Assembly: GCA_964627535.1 (NCBI GenBank)
Contig: CAZVJW010000014.1
Coordinates: 1-64,000 of the forward strand
Direction of reading: 5' to 3'
DNA length: 64,000 bases
Source: UBA1447 sp964627535
GTDB lineage: Bacteria > Bacillota > Clostridia > Oscillospirales > Acutalibacteraceae
Below the pieces are notes generated by a model, which was not told where the DNA came from, ran no database searches, and saw only the letters and a list, made by a program, of their open reading frames with translations. The translations under genes were made by a program, and so were the position numbers. Shown in pieces: positions 36,842 to 45,566 of this stretch (position 1 is the first letter of the stretch; each line of letters begins with the position of its first letter).

Positions 36842-37267
36842 TTACACATCGCTTTTCAGCGGATATCCGGCGCCGTCCGTGTTGATGGTTCCGGTCAAAA
36901 TCTGAACTCCTTCAACGATAGCCCACACCTGCGAAACAACAGCAAGCGCGCCGCAGGATAGGATTGAAATTAAGAGCTGGGTAACCGCTTTGCTTGTGTA
37001 TCCAAGGTAAAAGTTATGAACGCCGAGGCTGCCAAGGAAAAACGCGAGCAGAGCACCGGCTAATTTTGACTTTTGCTCAACTCCCGGCGGCATGGCGTTT
37101 TGAACGGGAACAAAACCAGCCCCGCATTTAACACAAAAAACCGCATTCACATCGGTTTGCGCGCCGCAATTTGGGCAAAACCTGTTGCCTGTACCCGCAG
37201 GCACACCGCACCGGGTGCAAACATAAGCTCCGGGCTGCATCTGAGCCCCGCAATTTCTGCAAAACAT
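36842..37267 (-). CDS. Zinc-ribbon TM2-domain membrane protein
   Basis: This is a 141-residue protein. Two zinc ribbons occupy residues 1-50 (CRNCG/CTRCG and CPNCG/CVKCG). A TM2 domain follows from about 68 to 125 with two membrane spans (LLAFFLGSLGVHNFYLGY and the ISILSCGALAVVSQVWAI region). ATG 37267 is chosen because GGAGGAG lies directly upstream; an ATG 15 bases earlier would overlap that site. Its role is unknown, possibly membrane-associated sensing. Confidence 0.85.
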   Translation of the reverse strand: MFCRNCGAQMQPGAYVCTRCGVPAGTGNRFCPNCGAQTDVNAVFCVKCGAGFVPVQNAMPPGVEQKSKLAGALLAFFLGSLGVHNFYLGYTSKAVTQLLISILSCGALAVVSQVWAIVEGVQILTGTINTDGAGYPLKSDV

Positions 37268-37295
37268 AATAATCTCCTCCATTACCGGCTTAAAA

Positions 37296-38861
37296 CTAAG
37301 CCGGGACTTTCTTTATTTGTTCGAACACCTTGAAAACGGCGGCCACATAATCGGCAACAGTCTTTTGATTTCCGTCAGCAGCGGTTGTAAAGTGAAGAGT
37401 CATCCCCTTGTCACCGGCGGCCATGAACTGCGGATGGTTGGCATCTGTCCGGACAGTTGGCTGTTTGGTCTGTTCCAGCAGCCAAAAGACAAAATCACAG
37501 AATTCGGAGCCATAAAGCGTACCGATATGCGCAACACCCCTGAAAAACCAAACCTGTTCCGGGAACATGCAGGCGGAAGCATCAATTATTCGGTCGGGGG
37601 AAATGTGATTTTTACCGCAGCAGGTATTCGCTTGGGTGTAACCGGCCGGCAGTTTCTCGCCGAGCTGAGCTACGGTCGCGCCGGTGCTGGTGCAGACGGT
37701 TTCAATCAAACCGTCACCTTGCTTGATAGCGGACGGAAAACCGGGAATCAGCGCGTCTTCATAATTCGAAGTGAACATAACATTTACTCCGCTGAGCATG
37801 GCGTTTTCGATAATCTCCCGGCGTTTTTCCCTTATATTATAATGAAAAAAATCAATCCTTTCAATCAATTTAGCGTATTTGGCGTCAGTGAGCAGCGCGC
37901 TCTTTGCCTGTTCGTAAGCACCTTCACGCACGAGTGACCACATGCCCGGCATGGTGCCTAAGTTGTCAACCATCACCTCTTTAAGAGCCCTGTCCTTCAA
38001 TGCGCCGAGCATGCCATTGAGGAAATTCACAGCCTTTTCGAGCGACCCTGCTTGGTCAAGCACCTCAACAAATGCATCCAGGACATAATCAAGATGGTTA
38101 TCGTTATTGACATTGAGCCTCAAATAGTGTTTCAAAGCAGTTTTATCAATGCTGATTTTGCCCGTCAGAATTTCACTCGCCGCGAGCGAACCGGAAAAAG
38201 CGGATGAAAGGAACAGGCAGCTTTCAACATCTTCATAGCCGAATTCCGCAAAATAGGCGAGTGTCAGCGACCCGCCAAGGCTGCATGCCGTGATGTCGAC
38301 CATGCTGTGCCCTGTTTCTGCCTTTACCCTTTTTATCATGGCGTTTAGTTCTTTCGCGTGCTCCAACGGGTCAAGCCGCCAGTCATAATTAAAAAAATAA
38401 ACATGGTCCGCACCAATCCTGTCGCAGGCCGAACGAAGCAGGCCTTCCTCGCTTTTAACAGCGCTGTTCATGAATTCGGGATAGTTTGCCATGGAAAGCG
38501 GAAAGGTCGTTGTCGTTAAAAAATATTTCGAGTTGCCATCAGCGTCGCAGGAGGACGGCTCGAGCAGCTTATTGGCCATCGGCACAAGCCGGTCGCCTAA
38601 CTTGTTCCAGTCGCGGCTAAACGCTGAGGCGGAGAGGCCTTGAATTGCCATAAGCGCCACATCACCATAGTCTATTACCGGCGGCCAAACCTGCAGTTCA
38701 TCGGGCGTACCCGCACCTTTAATCAATGGGAAACCGTTCATGCCGCCGACTACCACCAGCGGCGTATGGCCGCAACCGCAGCTTCTGGCAGCGATTGCGG
38801 GTACAACAGTCAGGGAAAAAACAACAGCGGCAAGGATTATGCTCAGCAGCTTTTTCATCAT
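37296..38861 (-). CDS. Secreted LCAT-like lipase/acyltransferase, paralogue 1
   Basis: This is a 521-residue secreted alpha/beta hydrolase. The signal peptide is KKLLSIILAAVVFSLTVVPAIA, then TPLVVVGGMN, the strand and oxyanion region typical of LCAT/PGAP1-like enzymes. FNYDWRLDP precedes the nucleophile elbow A-C-S-L-G-G near residue 195, where cysteine replaces the usual first glycine. Late motifs IPGFPSAIKQGDGLIET and GVAHIGTLYG supply the likely acid and histidine. It follows the second paralogue by 187 bases that hold a MITE. Several ATGs cluster at 38858-38870; 38861 is a compromise. Substrate, probably a lipid or acyl ester, is inference. Confidence 0.78.
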   Translation of the reverse strand: MMKKLLSIILAAVVFSLTVVPAIAARSCGCGHTPLVVVGGMNGFPLIKGAGTPDELQVWPPVIDYGDVALMAIQGLSASAFSRDWNKLGDRLVPMANKLLEPSSCDADGNSKYFLTTTTFPLSMANYPEFMNSAVKSEEGLLRSACDRIGADHVYFFNYDWRLDPLEHAKELNAMIKRVKAETGHSMVDITACSLGGSLTLAYFAEFGYEDVESCLFLSSAFSGSLAASEILTGKISIDKTALKHYLRLNVNNDNHLDYVLDAFVEVLDQAGSLEKAVNFLNGMLGALKDRALKEVMVDNLGTMPGMWSLVREGAYEQAKSALLTDAKYAKLIERIDFFHYNIREKRREIIENAMLSGVNVMFTSNYEDALIPGFPSAIKQGDGLIETVCTSTGATVAQLGEKLPAGYTQANTCCGKNHISPDRIIDASACMFPEQVWFFRGVAHIGTLYGSEFCDFVFWLLEQTKQPTVRTDANHPQFMAAGDKGMTLHFTTAADGNQKTVADYVAAVFKVFEQIKKVPA

Positions 38862-38914
38862 AGTTACCATCCACTCCTATGCTAATAAATTTATAAACCG
38901 TTGCGTTGCATTCA

Positions 38915-39048
38915 TACTAATTACTCATAAAAACCTAACAATAAAATCCGCACAAAACCTCATAATACTATTCTGCATTAAAATGGAGAATCGTATGAAT
39001 CAAAGCTTTTGTTTGATTTTTTCGAGGTTTTTTAATTGTGAATTAGTA
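38915..39048. mobile_element. MITE-like element, copy D, abutting a stop codon
   Basis: This 134-bp element lies in reverse orientation to copies A and C and carries the nested 32-bp palindrome (38965-38996). Its right end ATTAGTA stops exactly where the TGA of the second lipase gene (39049-39051) begins, and it separates two paralogues of one cluster. Confidence 0.8.
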
Positions 39049-40614
39049 TCAGATAAAAGCCAGAGATTTATTGATGTTCGTAAGGGCATTGAAAACAGCA
39101 ATCAGGCGGCTGAACATATCGGGTTTAACCGGCGGTGTTTCTGCCAGTGGATAAAGCGTTCTGCCGTCATCGGTTGAGCCCGAAAACTGCGGATATCGGG
39201 CATCTGTCCAAACCGTTGGCTGTTCCTTTGCGTCAAGCAGCCAAAAAACGAATTCGTTGTAGTCCGAGCCATAAGGGCAAGCGACATGGCCGACATCCTT
39301 GAAGAACCAAACCTGGTCGGGGAACATGCATGTCGAGGCGTCTATCACATTGTCCTGCGAAACATAGTTTTTGCCCCCAAGGGGATTCTTCTGAACATAC
39401 CCGGCAGGGAAGGTGCTGCCGAAAGGCGCGCAGGTTGCACCGCCGCTCGTGCATGTCGCTTCAACAAGGCCGTCGTTTTGCCCGGCGGCAGAAGGATAAA
39501 CAGGTATGGAGGTATGGTTATAATGCGAGCAGAAAGAAACCGTAACGCCCTGCTGCATAACATTGTTGATTATTTCCTGCCGCTTCACTCTTACATTGTA
39601 ATGAAAATCGTCTATTCTTGCTATCAGCTTCGCGTGCTTTGCGGGGTCAAGCAGGTCGGTCTTTGCTGTTTCGTAGTTATTTTCGCGAATAAGCGCCCAA
39701 AATCCGGGAATGGTGCAGAGCGTGTCAATCAAAACCTCGTTAAAAGCTCTTTCCAGCAAGGCCTGCGTTCCTTCATTAACAAGGTTCAAAATCATATCCA
39801 AAACATCGGCGCAGTCAAGAATACCCAGCAATGAATTCACAATAAAATTGACATTTTCAGAAGAATTAACATTTTCATCAATAAAGTTTTTCAAAACGTT
39901 TTTATCGATAATAATTTGCTTTGTAAAAACCTCGCTGGCAACAAGAGAACCGCCGAAAGCGGAGGAAAGGAAAACACAGCTTTCAATATCGTTGCCGCCG
40001 TATTTCTCAAGGTAGGCAAGCGCCTGATTTGCGCCCAAGCTGCAAACCGCGAGGTCAACCTTCTTGTGGTTTGTTTCGGCCAAAGCCGTTTCAATCAGCG
40101 AATTCAGCGCTTCGGCGTTGACTAAAGGGTCAATGCGCCAGTCATAATTGAAAAGATAGGTATGGTCGGCGCCAATTCTGTCGCAGGCTGAATGCACAAG
40201 ACCGCTTTCGCTGTAACCCCCGTTTGCTACATCGGGGTAGTATGCCATGGATTTCGGGAATGTTGTGGTTGAGATACTATACTTTGAATCGCCGTCGGCA
40301 TTGCAGGCTGCCGGTTCAAGCAGTTTGTTAGCAACAGGAACAACAGCATCGCCCAATTTGTTCCAATCCTGTGCGATCACTGCGGATGCGATACCGTACG
40401 CAGCTTTTAAAGCAACATCTTGTATATCAATAATTGGCGCCCAAATCTGCTTTTCATCAGGGGTGCCCTTGTCTCTGATTAACGGGTAAACGTTCATGCC
40501 GCTGACAACCACAAGCGGTGTTTTTCCGCAGTCACAGACATCTTCTGCAAAAGCGGGCTGAATAGTCAGGGAAAAAATAACAGTGGCAAGTATAACGCTT
40601 ATTAATTTTTTCAT
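39049..40614 (-). CDS. Secreted LCAT-like lipase/acyltransferase, paralogue 2
   Basis: This is a 521-residue paralogue of its two neighbours. Signal peptide MKKLISVILATVIFSLTIQPAFA, then CDCGKTPLVVVSGMNVYPL, FNYDWRIDP and the nucleophile elbow V-C-S-L-G-A near residue 193. SAAGQNDGLVEATCTSGGAT and VGHVACPYGSDYNEFVFWLL near the C-terminus hold the likely acid and histidine. GAGGAGAA lies five bases before the ATG. It starts ten bases after paralogue 3, so they form one transcript. The last codons run directly into MITE copy D, so the native C-terminus may have been altered slightly. Confidence 0.8.
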   Translation of the reverse strand: MKKLISVILATVIFSLTIQPAFAEDVCDCGKTPLVVVSGMNVYPLIRDKGTPDEKQIWAPIIDIQDVALKAAYGIASAVIAQDWNKLGDAVVPVANKLLEPAACNADGDSKYSISTTTFPKSMAYYPDVANGGYSESGLVHSACDRIGADHTYLFNYDWRIDPLVNAEALNSLIETALAETNHKKVDLAVCSLGANQALAYLEKYGGNDIESCVFLSSAFGGSLVASEVFTKQIIIDKNVLKNFIDENVNSSENVNFIVNSLLGILDCADVLDMILNLVNEGTQALLERAFNEVLIDTLCTIPGFWALIRENNYETAKTDLLDPAKHAKLIARIDDFHYNVRVKRQEIINNVMQQGVTVSFCSHYNHTSIPVYPSAAGQNDGLVEATCTSGGATCAPFGSTFPAGYVQKNPLGGKNYVSQDNVIDASTCMFPDQVWFFKDVGHVACPYGSDYNEFVFWLLDAKEQPTVWTDARYPQFSGSTDDGRTLYPLAETPPVKPDMFSRLIAVFNALTNINKSLAFI

Positions 40615-40624
40615 ACAGTTCTCC

Positions 40625-42187
40625 TCACAACGGTAATGAAGACAGGGCCTTTTTAATAGCTGAAAGCGTGTTGAAAACAGACATCAAGCTGCTGAAGTGA
40701 CCGGATGGCTGCGGTGTTTCCTTCTGCACATAAAGCGTCTTGCCGCGGTTATCGGTCGCCAAAAACTGCGGGTGCGCAGGGTCGGCCCAAACGGTTTGCT
40801 GCGTTTTGGTTTCAAGCAGCCAAAATACGAATTCGTTGTAATCCGATTGATAGGGGCATCCGACATGGCCGACATCGCGGAAAAACCACACGAGCTCCGG
40901 AAGCAGGCATGGGGATGCGTCGATAACCTTGTCCGGTGAAATGTAGTTTTTACCGTCCAAATAGTTTTGCTGAACATAACCGGTAGGCAGGGTGGTGCCG
41001 ATAGGCGCGGTGGTTGCTCCGCCGCTTGTGCAGTAAGAGTCAAGGACACTGTCGCCTTGCTGGCCGGCCGATTCAAAAATCGGCACCAACGGGCTGTTGT
41101 AATGCGAACAGATGGCGACCCGGACGCCATTTTGCATAGCGTTCTGAAGCAACTCTTTTGTTTTCAAGCGAACATGGTAATGGAAATAGTCGATCTTTTG
41201 AATCAGTTCCGCGTTTACCGTTTCATCCAGCAGTGATTTCTTCACCTGTTCATAGACTTCGTTCCGGACAGTCGCCCAGATGCCCGGCATGGTGCAAAAA
41301 TTGTTTTTGACAAGTTCGTTTGCTAGCCTTCCATAAAGAGCGTTAATGCCGTTGTTGGTTAAATTCAATACGGGGTCGAGGATGCCCAAAAAGTTGAGCA
41401 CTTCCAAAATCTGCGTCAACGTACCCTGTGTACCGTCAGACGTCTTCGTCTTGCTGTCTATGTAACGGATGAAGGCACCTTTGTCTATTTTAGCTTTATA
41501 AGTCATCAGGTCGCTGGAGATATGTGCGCCCTCCAAAACGCCTGTAACAAAAACCAGATTTTCAATGTTTTCAGTGCCGTATTTCTCAATATACGCCAAT
41601 ATCTGCGCGCCGCCCAGGCTGCAGGCGGCAATATCTACCTTGCTATTGCCCGTTTCTCTTTTGGCTTTTTCAATCATCGTGTTTAAGTCAACGGCGTTTT
41701 TCATCGGGTCTTCGCGCCAGTCATAGTTGAAAAAATACACATAGTCCGTGCCCAGTTTGTCGCAGGCGGTATGCAAAAGACCCCTCTCGCCGCCGGTGCC
41801 CGTGGTCATGTCCGGGTAGTTGGCCAAAGACTCGGGAAAGGTGTCGGTTGTGACATTGTATTTGGATGTTCCGTCCGCATTAAAGGCGATCGGCTCAAAC
41901 AATTTGTAAGCAACCGGGATCAGCACATCACCCAGCTTGTTCCAATCCTGATAAACCGCCGCGGATGCCGCGCCGTATAAGCCCTGCAAAATAAGGCGCT
42001 GAATATCGAATTTTGGCAGAAAGACCTGCTGCTCGTCCGGTGTCCCTTTGTCTTTATAAAGAGGGAAAACATTCATGCCGCTCACGACAATCAGCGGTGT
42101 TTTTCCGGATCCTTGCGCGGCATAAACCGGCACAAACCCGGTTGCCGCCATAATCAGCGCAAGCATGATGCAAAAAAGTTTTTTCAT
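40625..42187 (-). CDS. Secreted LCAT-like lipase/acyltransferase, paralogue 3
   Basis: This is a 520-residue secreted alpha/beta hydrolase, the first of the tandem trio in transcription order. Signal peptide residues 1-24, GKTPLIVVSGMNVFPLYKDK, DWREDP, and nucleophile S190 in AACSLGGAQ. VGHVGCPYQSDYNEFVFWLLETK near the C-terminus is nearly the same as in paralogue 2. It starts 33 bases after prmA. The FNYDW segment and the shared late VGHV motif are typical of LCAT-like folds. The trio presumably arose by tandem duplication. Whether the three differ in substrate cannot be judged by eye. Confidence 0.8.
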   Translation of the reverse strand: MKKLFCIMLALIMAATGFVPVYAAQGSGKTPLIVVSGMNVFPLYKDKGTPDEQQVFLPKFDIQRLILQGLYGAASAAVYQDWNKLGDVLIPVAYKLFEPIAFNADGTSKYNVTTDTFPESLANYPDMTTGTGGERGLLHTACDKLGTDYVYFFNYDWREDPMKNAVDLNTMIEKAKRETGNSKVDIAACSLGGAQILAYIEKYGTENIENLVFVTGVLEGAHISSDLMTYKAKIDKGAFIRYIDSKTKTSDGTQGTLTQILEVLNFLGILDPVLNLTNNGINALYGRLANELVKNNFCTMPGIWATVRNEVYEQVKKSLLDETVNAELIQKIDYFHYHVRLKTKELLQNAMQNGVRVAICSHYNSPLVPIFESAGQQGDSVLDSYCTSGGATTAPIGTTLPTGYVQQNYLDGKNYISPDKVIDASPCLLPELVWFFRDVGHVGCPYQSDYNEFVFWLLETKTQQTVWADPAHPQFLATDNRGKTLYVQKETPQPSGHFSSLMSVFNTLSAIKKALSSLPL

Positions 42188-42220
42188 GATGAATACCTCA
42201 CATGCCGATAATATTTTTAT

Positions 42221-43144
42221 TTATGCCGGTGAACACTCAAAGCAAAGCCATCCGTTGCATTCGTGCCTTTTCATAACATTCAGCCCGTATTTTTCAAATG
42301 CGGCCAGCACGTCATTCTCCCGCAGGTCAATGATGCCGGAGACAATGAATACGCCGCCGGGCTTCAGAAAATTCCTGATATCTTTGCTCAGTATTATTAT
42401 AATTTCGGCAACGATATTTGCGGCAACGACATCAAATCTTTCATCGATTTCATCGGCAAGATTGCCGTTGATAACATTATATTTGGGCGGCGCGAAACCG
42501 TTCAGTCTTCCGTTTTCCCTTGCCGTTTTAACAGCAAGTTTGTCAATGTCAACCCCTACCGCTGATTTTGCGCCCAAAAGCAAAGCCGCAACGGAAAGGA
42601 TGCCGCTGCCGCAGCCGATATCAAGTATGGTGCTTTCGTCAGTCACATAAGGCTCAAGCGCTTCAAGGCACAGACGCGTGGTTTCGTGCCCTCCGTTGCC
42701 GAAAGCAAGACCGGGTTCTATACTGAAAACAACCCGGTCTCCCGTGTCATAAACCTCTTCCCAAACAGGCCGGATTAATAAACGTTTGCCGACAGGCAGC
42801 GGTTTGAAAAACGCTTTCCAATTATTTTCCCAGTCTTCGTTTTTGCATAGTTCAGTCTTTATTTCGTGCTTGATGTGTTCTGCGGAATAGCGCTCCGAAA
42901 GAAAGGCAACTGCCTCTGCAGGGTTTTCCTCCGGAGAGATATAAACGTGAACAAGCCCCTTTGAACGATCTTTGCCTAAAAGAACCTCATCGATTAAATC
43001 AACGTGGGCAATTTCCCAAGTATCCGTTTCCAGATTTCTGTAATCCTCAATATAAATCCCGTAGGGGACAACCATGTTGGCAATATCTCCGGCGTTGTCA
43101 ATATCGTTTGCGTCAACCGTTATGATTATTTCGGTCCAGTCCAT
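42221..43144 (-). CDS. prmA: Ribosomal protein L11 methyltransferase
   Basis: PrmA (307 residues) trimethylates lysines of ribosomal protein L11 using SAM. The opening DWTEIIITVDANDIDNAGDI is the L11-binding domain. The class I methyltransferase domain shows motif I LDIGCGSGILSVAA near 175, GVDIDKLAVKTARENGRLN, and AANIVAEIIIIL. In many Firmicutes prmA follows dnaJ directly; here it is 23 kb away and on the opposite strand. It lies 54 bases after the DUF2804 gene and 33 before the lipase trio, likely one transcript. Confidence 0.95.
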   Translation of the reverse strand: MDWTEIIITVDANDIDNAGDIANMVVPYGIYIEDYRNLETDTWEIAHVDLIDEVLLGKDRSKGLVHVYISPEENPAEAVAFLSERYSAEHIKHEIKTELCKNEDWENNWKAFFKPLPVGKRLLIRPVWEEVYDTGDRVVFSIEPGLAFGNGGHETTRLCLEALEPYVTDESTILDIGCGSGILSVAALLLGAKSAVGVDIDKLAVKTARENGRLNGFAPPKYNVINGNLADEIDERFDVVAANIVAEIIIILSKDIRNFLKPGGVFIVSGIIDLRENDVLAAFEKYGLNVMKRHECNGWLCFECSPA

Positions 43145-43198
43145 CCGTACTCCTATATTCTACTGCAGCGGCGGGAGAAAACACCCGCACTGCGTTAT

Positions 43199-44218
43199 TT
43201 AATACTTGTTATGCACATCCTCGGCAAAGCACAGAAGGTCTTTGATTTCAAGCACCTTGCCATCATCAAGAATAGCCTTGCCGCTCATTTTGCCGAAAAC
43301 CTGATGCTGATCTGTAACAATAATACCGAGGCTTATTTTTGCTGCTCTGTCAATCACCGGCACAAAATCCATTTCGAAACGGCCGTCGCTTGAGGTGAAA
43401 GTCCAGGGCTTCATGTAACTGTCATCCGGAATGTTGAAAATAACATCATCCAATTTGTGGGCGATACCATTATAAAAGAGAATATTTTCTGAGGCGGCTG
43501 CAGTATTGCCGAAGCCATAACCGATGTTGAACCCAAAGGGTTTGCCTTCAACAATCCCGTTACCGGAACCCCAGAACCAAGTGTTGTCATAGGTCCAGAC
43601 ACCGCGCCCCCAGTCAAGGGTGCCGAAGTCGGTTTCGGGGTTGAAAACATAATCCCTGCCGTCAAAGTTTGCCTTGCCGCTTGCCCGCATGCAGTTTATT
43701 TTCTGGTTGTAATAAAACGCCTTCTTATTATCGGACCAAGGGGTTGCAATCACCATGGTGTCCATTTCCGGCTGCTGCAGGGTGATGTCGCAGGTAAAGG
43801 TCTTGCCGTTTGTAAATTCTTTGAAGCTGCAGATGATATGCCGCTGACCAGGTGAAACGATATAATCAACATCAAGCCTTTTGTCATGGTAGGAAACATT
43901 GCCCTGAGATGTTGAAGGCAGCCTGAGCTTGCCCAAAGGCAGAGCGTTCAGTACAGTCTGAGTTGTTTCCTTCGGCTTTGTGAAATCAAAAAGCGTAACC
44001 GATTGCAGGCCTATATATCCGTCATCCGAAATTGTCAGCGCAACGCCGAATTCTTTTGACATAATAATATAGTAGTCCCATTCTTTTATTCTGAAATTCG
44101 GAGCTTTGATTGCATTTCGGTCGTAAATTTGTACGGGCTTTCTTGACCAGCCAGGTTCAATGAGGCTGCCATCCTTATTAAGCAACGGATGTTCTGATGT
44201 TACTTCATGGTTACGCAT
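43199..44218 (-). CDS. DUF2804 domain protein
   Basis: This is a 339-residue cytoplasmic protein of the DUF2804 family. Family-like sequences include WDYYIIMSKEFGVALTISD, FDGRDYVFNPETDFGTLDWG and RGVWTYDNTWFWGSGNG. The family is beta-rich and resembles the lipocalin-like Svf1/hydroxyneurosporene synthase fold, without a proven reaction. It lies 24 bases after yhaM, with AGGAGG upstream. The opening 'ITSEHPLL' style N-terminus is intact, and length is normal. Confidence 0.85.
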   Translation of the reverse strand: MRNHEVTSEHPLLNKDGSLIEPGWSRKPVQIYDRNAIKAPNFRIKEWDYYIIMSKEFGVALTISDDGYIGLQSVTLFDFTKPKETTQTVLNALPLGKLRLPSTSQGNVSYHDKRLDVDYIVSPGQRHIICSFKEFTNGKTFTCDITLQQPEMDTMVIATPWSDNKKAFYYNQKINCMRASGKANFDGRDYVFNPETDFGTLDWGRGVWTYDNTWFWGSGNGIVEGKPFGFNIGYGFGNTAAASENILFYNGIAHKLDDVIFNIPDDSYMKPWTFTSSDGRFEMDFVPVIDRAAKISLGIIVTDQHQVFGKMSGKAILDDGKVLEIKDLLCFAEDVHNKY

Positions 44219-44242
44219 AACTTATTCCTCCTATAAAATTAA

Positions 44243-45220
44243 TTATTTGTTTATCAGGTTTGCTTTTGGCTCAACAATATTTCTGCCGTGATTATATAAT
44301 TTTCTGTTATCTAATGCCCATTGACGTACAGTAAATTCACCGTTATCAACCTCATCCACCGCCTGGGCTATTTCGTAAACTCTGGAATCCATAAGGTCAA
44401 GCTCGGCGAGTATTTCCGCTTCTAAAAACATAGGCCTGACGGCAGCGCCGAATTCCGGTTCGCCGTGATGTGAAATTATCATATGTTCAAGCAGCATAAG
44501 CAACTTTTTCGGGGTACCGAGTTCGGTTCCTATTCGTTCAACGGCCATTGCCCCGCGAATAAGATGCCCCACTAAACTGCCATCGGTAGAATAACCGGAT
44601 GCTATCCCTGTTTCGGCAACCTCAAATTCCTCTGTCTTTGCAATATCATGTAAAATTACTCCGGCGAAAAGCAAGTCACTGTCAACGAAAGGATATACCT
44701 TGCAAACGCCTTGGGCTAAGCGAAGTATGGAAAGCGTATGGTATAAAAGACCGCATCTCATTGAGTGGTGCAGTTTGAATGCCGCCGGCCAATAAATCAG
44801 TTTGCTTTTATATTCATCGATTATTGCAGTTGTTAAAACTTTTAGATCCTTTTCTTGAAAAGCGGCCACCATAGTCATTATTTCTGCGAGCATCTCTTCC
44901 CCGCTGAATTCGGCACTGGGGACGAAGTCGGCAATTGTTACCTCATCTGTATCAATCGCAGGACGAAGCCGTTCTACTCTTAATTGGTCGATATCATTAT
45001 AAGCGGCAACGGTTCCTTTTACTTTTACAAGCTGGCCGGTCTCAAATCTCCCCTGCAACTCTTCTTTATAGTCCCAAAATTTTGCGACTATCTCTCCGGT
45101 TTTATCAGTCAAAACCAAATCTAAATAAGGCAAACCTTTTGCGGTTGTCTTTTTTTCGAGTGATTTTATGATACAAAAGCCTTCAACACCGCCGGCTTTA
45201 TTAATAGCGGTTAAATTCAT
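44243..45220 (-). CDS. yhaM: 3'-5' exoribonuclease YhaM-like (OB fold plus HD domain)
   Basis: This 325-residue protein matches YhaM/CBF1, a 3'-5' exoribonuclease of Firmicutes. Residues 1-95 are an OB-fold nucleic-acid binding domain (LVLTDKTGEIVAKFWD). Residues 150-290 are an HD phosphohydrolase domain with HHSMRCGLLYHTLS, HDIAKTEEF and HHGEPEFGAA. The ATG at 45220 follows GGGGGGAT at good spacing; an ATG 39 bases upstream has no such site. It is the first gene of the minus-strand run to 36.4 kb. Confidence 0.93.
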   Translation of the reverse strand: MNLTAINKAGGVEGFCIIKSLEKKTTAKGLPYLDLVLTDKTGEIVAKFWDYKEELQGRFETGQLVKVKGTVAAYNDIDQLRVERLRPAIDTDEVTIADFVPSAEFSGEEMLAEIMTMVAAFQEKDLKVLTTAIIDEYKSKLIYWPAAFKLHHSMRCGLLYHTLSILRLAQGVCKVYPFVDSDLLFAGVILHDIAKTEEFEVAETGIASGYSTDGSLVGHLIRGAMAVERIGTELGTPKKLLMLLEHMIISHHGEPEFGAAVRPMFLEAEILAELDLMDSRVYEIAQAVDEVDNGEFTVRQWALDNRKLYNHGRNIVEPKANLINK

Positions 45221-45274
45221 AATATCCCCCCATAAATGATTTTTTTGTTCAATCAACATACAATATTGGATAAT

Positions 45275-45303
45275 ATGATATCATATAAGATAAAATAAAA
45301 CAA
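45275..45303 (-). promoter_or_regulatory. Possible promoter of the yhaM operon
   Basis: On the minus strand TTGTTT (45298-45303) and TATCAT (45275-45280) are 17 bases apart in a very AT-rich stretch, so chance matches are possible. Confidence 0.4.
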
Positions 45304-45323
45304 TAAATTTTGATTTAATCCTA

Positions 45324-45351
45324 TTGACTTTTTTGGGTTTGGTGTTAAACT
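45324..45351 (+). promoter_or_regulatory. Probable promoter of the FMN-riboswitch transcript
   Basis: TTGACT (45324-45329) and TAAACT (45346-45351) with 16-base spacing place the transcript start just before the riboswitch. Confidence 0.55.
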
Positions 45352-45361
45352 GTATTTAGCA

Positions 45362-45500
45362 ACTCAGGGCGGGGTTAAATTCCCCACCGGCGGTGTTACG
45401 GAGCAGATAAAAGCTACCGGTAACGATAGCCCGCGAGCCGTGAAAACGGTTGATCCGGTGTAATTCCGGGGCCGACGGTACAGTCCGGATGAGAGAGAAG
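45362..45500 (+). promoter_or_regulatory. FMN riboswitch (RFN element)
   Basis: The conserved blocks appear in order: CAGGGCGGGGTTAAATTCCC, CACCGGCGG, AGCCCGCGAGC, GGTTGATCCGGTGTAATTCC, GGGGCCGACGG and ACAGTCCGGATGAGAGAGA. It lies upstream of a riboflavin transporter gene and should lower its expression when FMN is plentiful. Confidence 0.96.
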
Positions 45501-45566
45501 CGCATACCAGCGTCTGTCGCCCTGTGTTTATTCGCGGGGTGTTATTTTATTTTTGGAGGCAGGTTA

